DNA from: Notospermus geniculatus
Lineage: Eukaryota > Nemertea > Pilidiophora > Heteronemertea > Lineidae
Length of the DNA stretch: 64,000 bases
Reading direction: 5' to 3'
NCBI GenBank assembly: GCA_002633025.1
Contig: NMRB01001066.1
Location: forward strand, 135,000-198,999
Shown piece after piece: positions 63,536 through 64,000 of the stretch. Positions within the stretch are counted from its first letter, which is position 1. Each line of letters starts with the position of its first letter. Made by a program: the position numbers and the translations under genes. The notes under the pieces were generated by a model. That model did not search any database, had not been told where the DNA came from, and saw nothing but the letters and a program-made list of their open reading frames with translations.

Positions 63536-64000
63536 ACTGGCGACTTTTGCCCACGACAAGGGGCGAATCTGAAGGCTGCGATATACCCTCGACAAGCTGC
63601 GATATTTAGCATTATACGTAGTTTTCCGCGAATTGTCAACTGGTCGCTGATTCGTCAAACACTCGCAGGCCTAGACGAAGATAGTCGTGGGTGGTCGTAG
63701 ATGCTCGTAGTTTCTTCGCACATTACTCGTAGCTAGTCGCAGACTGTCGTAGATAGTCGAGGTTACTCTTCAAGACCTACGATCCTGTACGACTATGTAC
63801 GACATGGGTGCGACTATATACGAGATAACTTCGACTGACTTCGAATGAAATTTTGTCGCAGGCAAATTTTGAACATTTTGAAAATTTTTCTGCGAGCCAG
63901 CGAATCACTGCGAACATAGACGACAGTCTAAGAACAGTTACGAAAAGCTACGATTTTTTCATTCGTCCTTTGTCGCAGGCCAAAATTCGCCAGTGGGACA
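63536..64000. mobile_element. TIR element, GTAGTGTCCCACTGGCGA family, copy 2, reaches window end
   Basis: GTAGTGTCCCACTGGCGACT at the left. GCCAAAATTCGCCAGTGGGAC at the extreme right is the opposite arm, so only the last few bases lie outside the window. Interior TCGTAG-rich as in 53986-54666, but about 200 bp shorter. Confidence 0.85.

Overview
This window looks like repeat-rich, probably intergenic or intronic nuclear DNA from an animal, most likely a marine invertebrate. I reason from the absence of any long open reading frame, the SINEs with RNA polymerase III promoter boxes, a Tc1/mariner transposase remnant, dozens of fold-back (MITE-like) elements and several short satellite arrays. 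The frequent ACATGTA-type words and the style of the repeats recall echinoderm, hemichordate or amphioxus assemblies, but I cannot name the species from sequence alone. I found no convincing host gene, no functional tRNA or rRNA gene, no CRISPR array and nothing bacterial. A few short reading frames are listed with low confidence.

The commonest element is a tRNA-derived SINE (called SINE-A here), with about a dozen copies on both strands: a tRNA-like head with A and B boxes, a shared body of about 200 bp, and an A/T-rich tail related to ATTTGTATTTG. Other SINEs are SINE-B (33.0 kb), SINE-C (1.7 and 62.6 kb), SINE-D (13.9 kb, with a clean 13-bp target-site duplication) and SINE-5S (3.8-4.7, 15.3-16.0, 20.6 and 57.2 kb). 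SINE-5S combines a tRNA-type A box with a stretch closely matching the internal control region of 5S rRNA genes.

Non-autonomous DNA transposons fill much of the rest. They sort by target-site duplication (TSD): 9-bp Mutator-type (0.8, 9.5 and 36.9 kb, plus a fold-back element at 44.4-45.1 kb whose arms are 15-bp iterons); TTA/TAA Harbinger-type (16.4, 19.5, 28.2 and 47.2 kb); TTAA piggyBac/Kolobok-type (18.5 and 40.1 kb); TA Tc1/mariner-like (13.3-14.2 kb, with a broken transposase C-terminus); and a large fold-back family beginning GGGCC-TATTCA with 3-bp TSDs, often CAG. Insertions are nested up to three deep (47.1-47.5 kb), so relative ages can be read directly.

Satellite-like arrays with units of about 145-150 bp occur at 10.6-11.3, 45.8-46.6 (as a 302-bp dimer) and 49.0-49.8 kb. 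The second carries repeated CTCF-like motifs and the third YY1-like motifs. Two N-gaps (11330-11404 and 53283-53364) and five single Ns occur. One single N lies exactly at the joint of an 0.8-kb direct duplication (24.45-26.08 kb), which suggests an assembly join.
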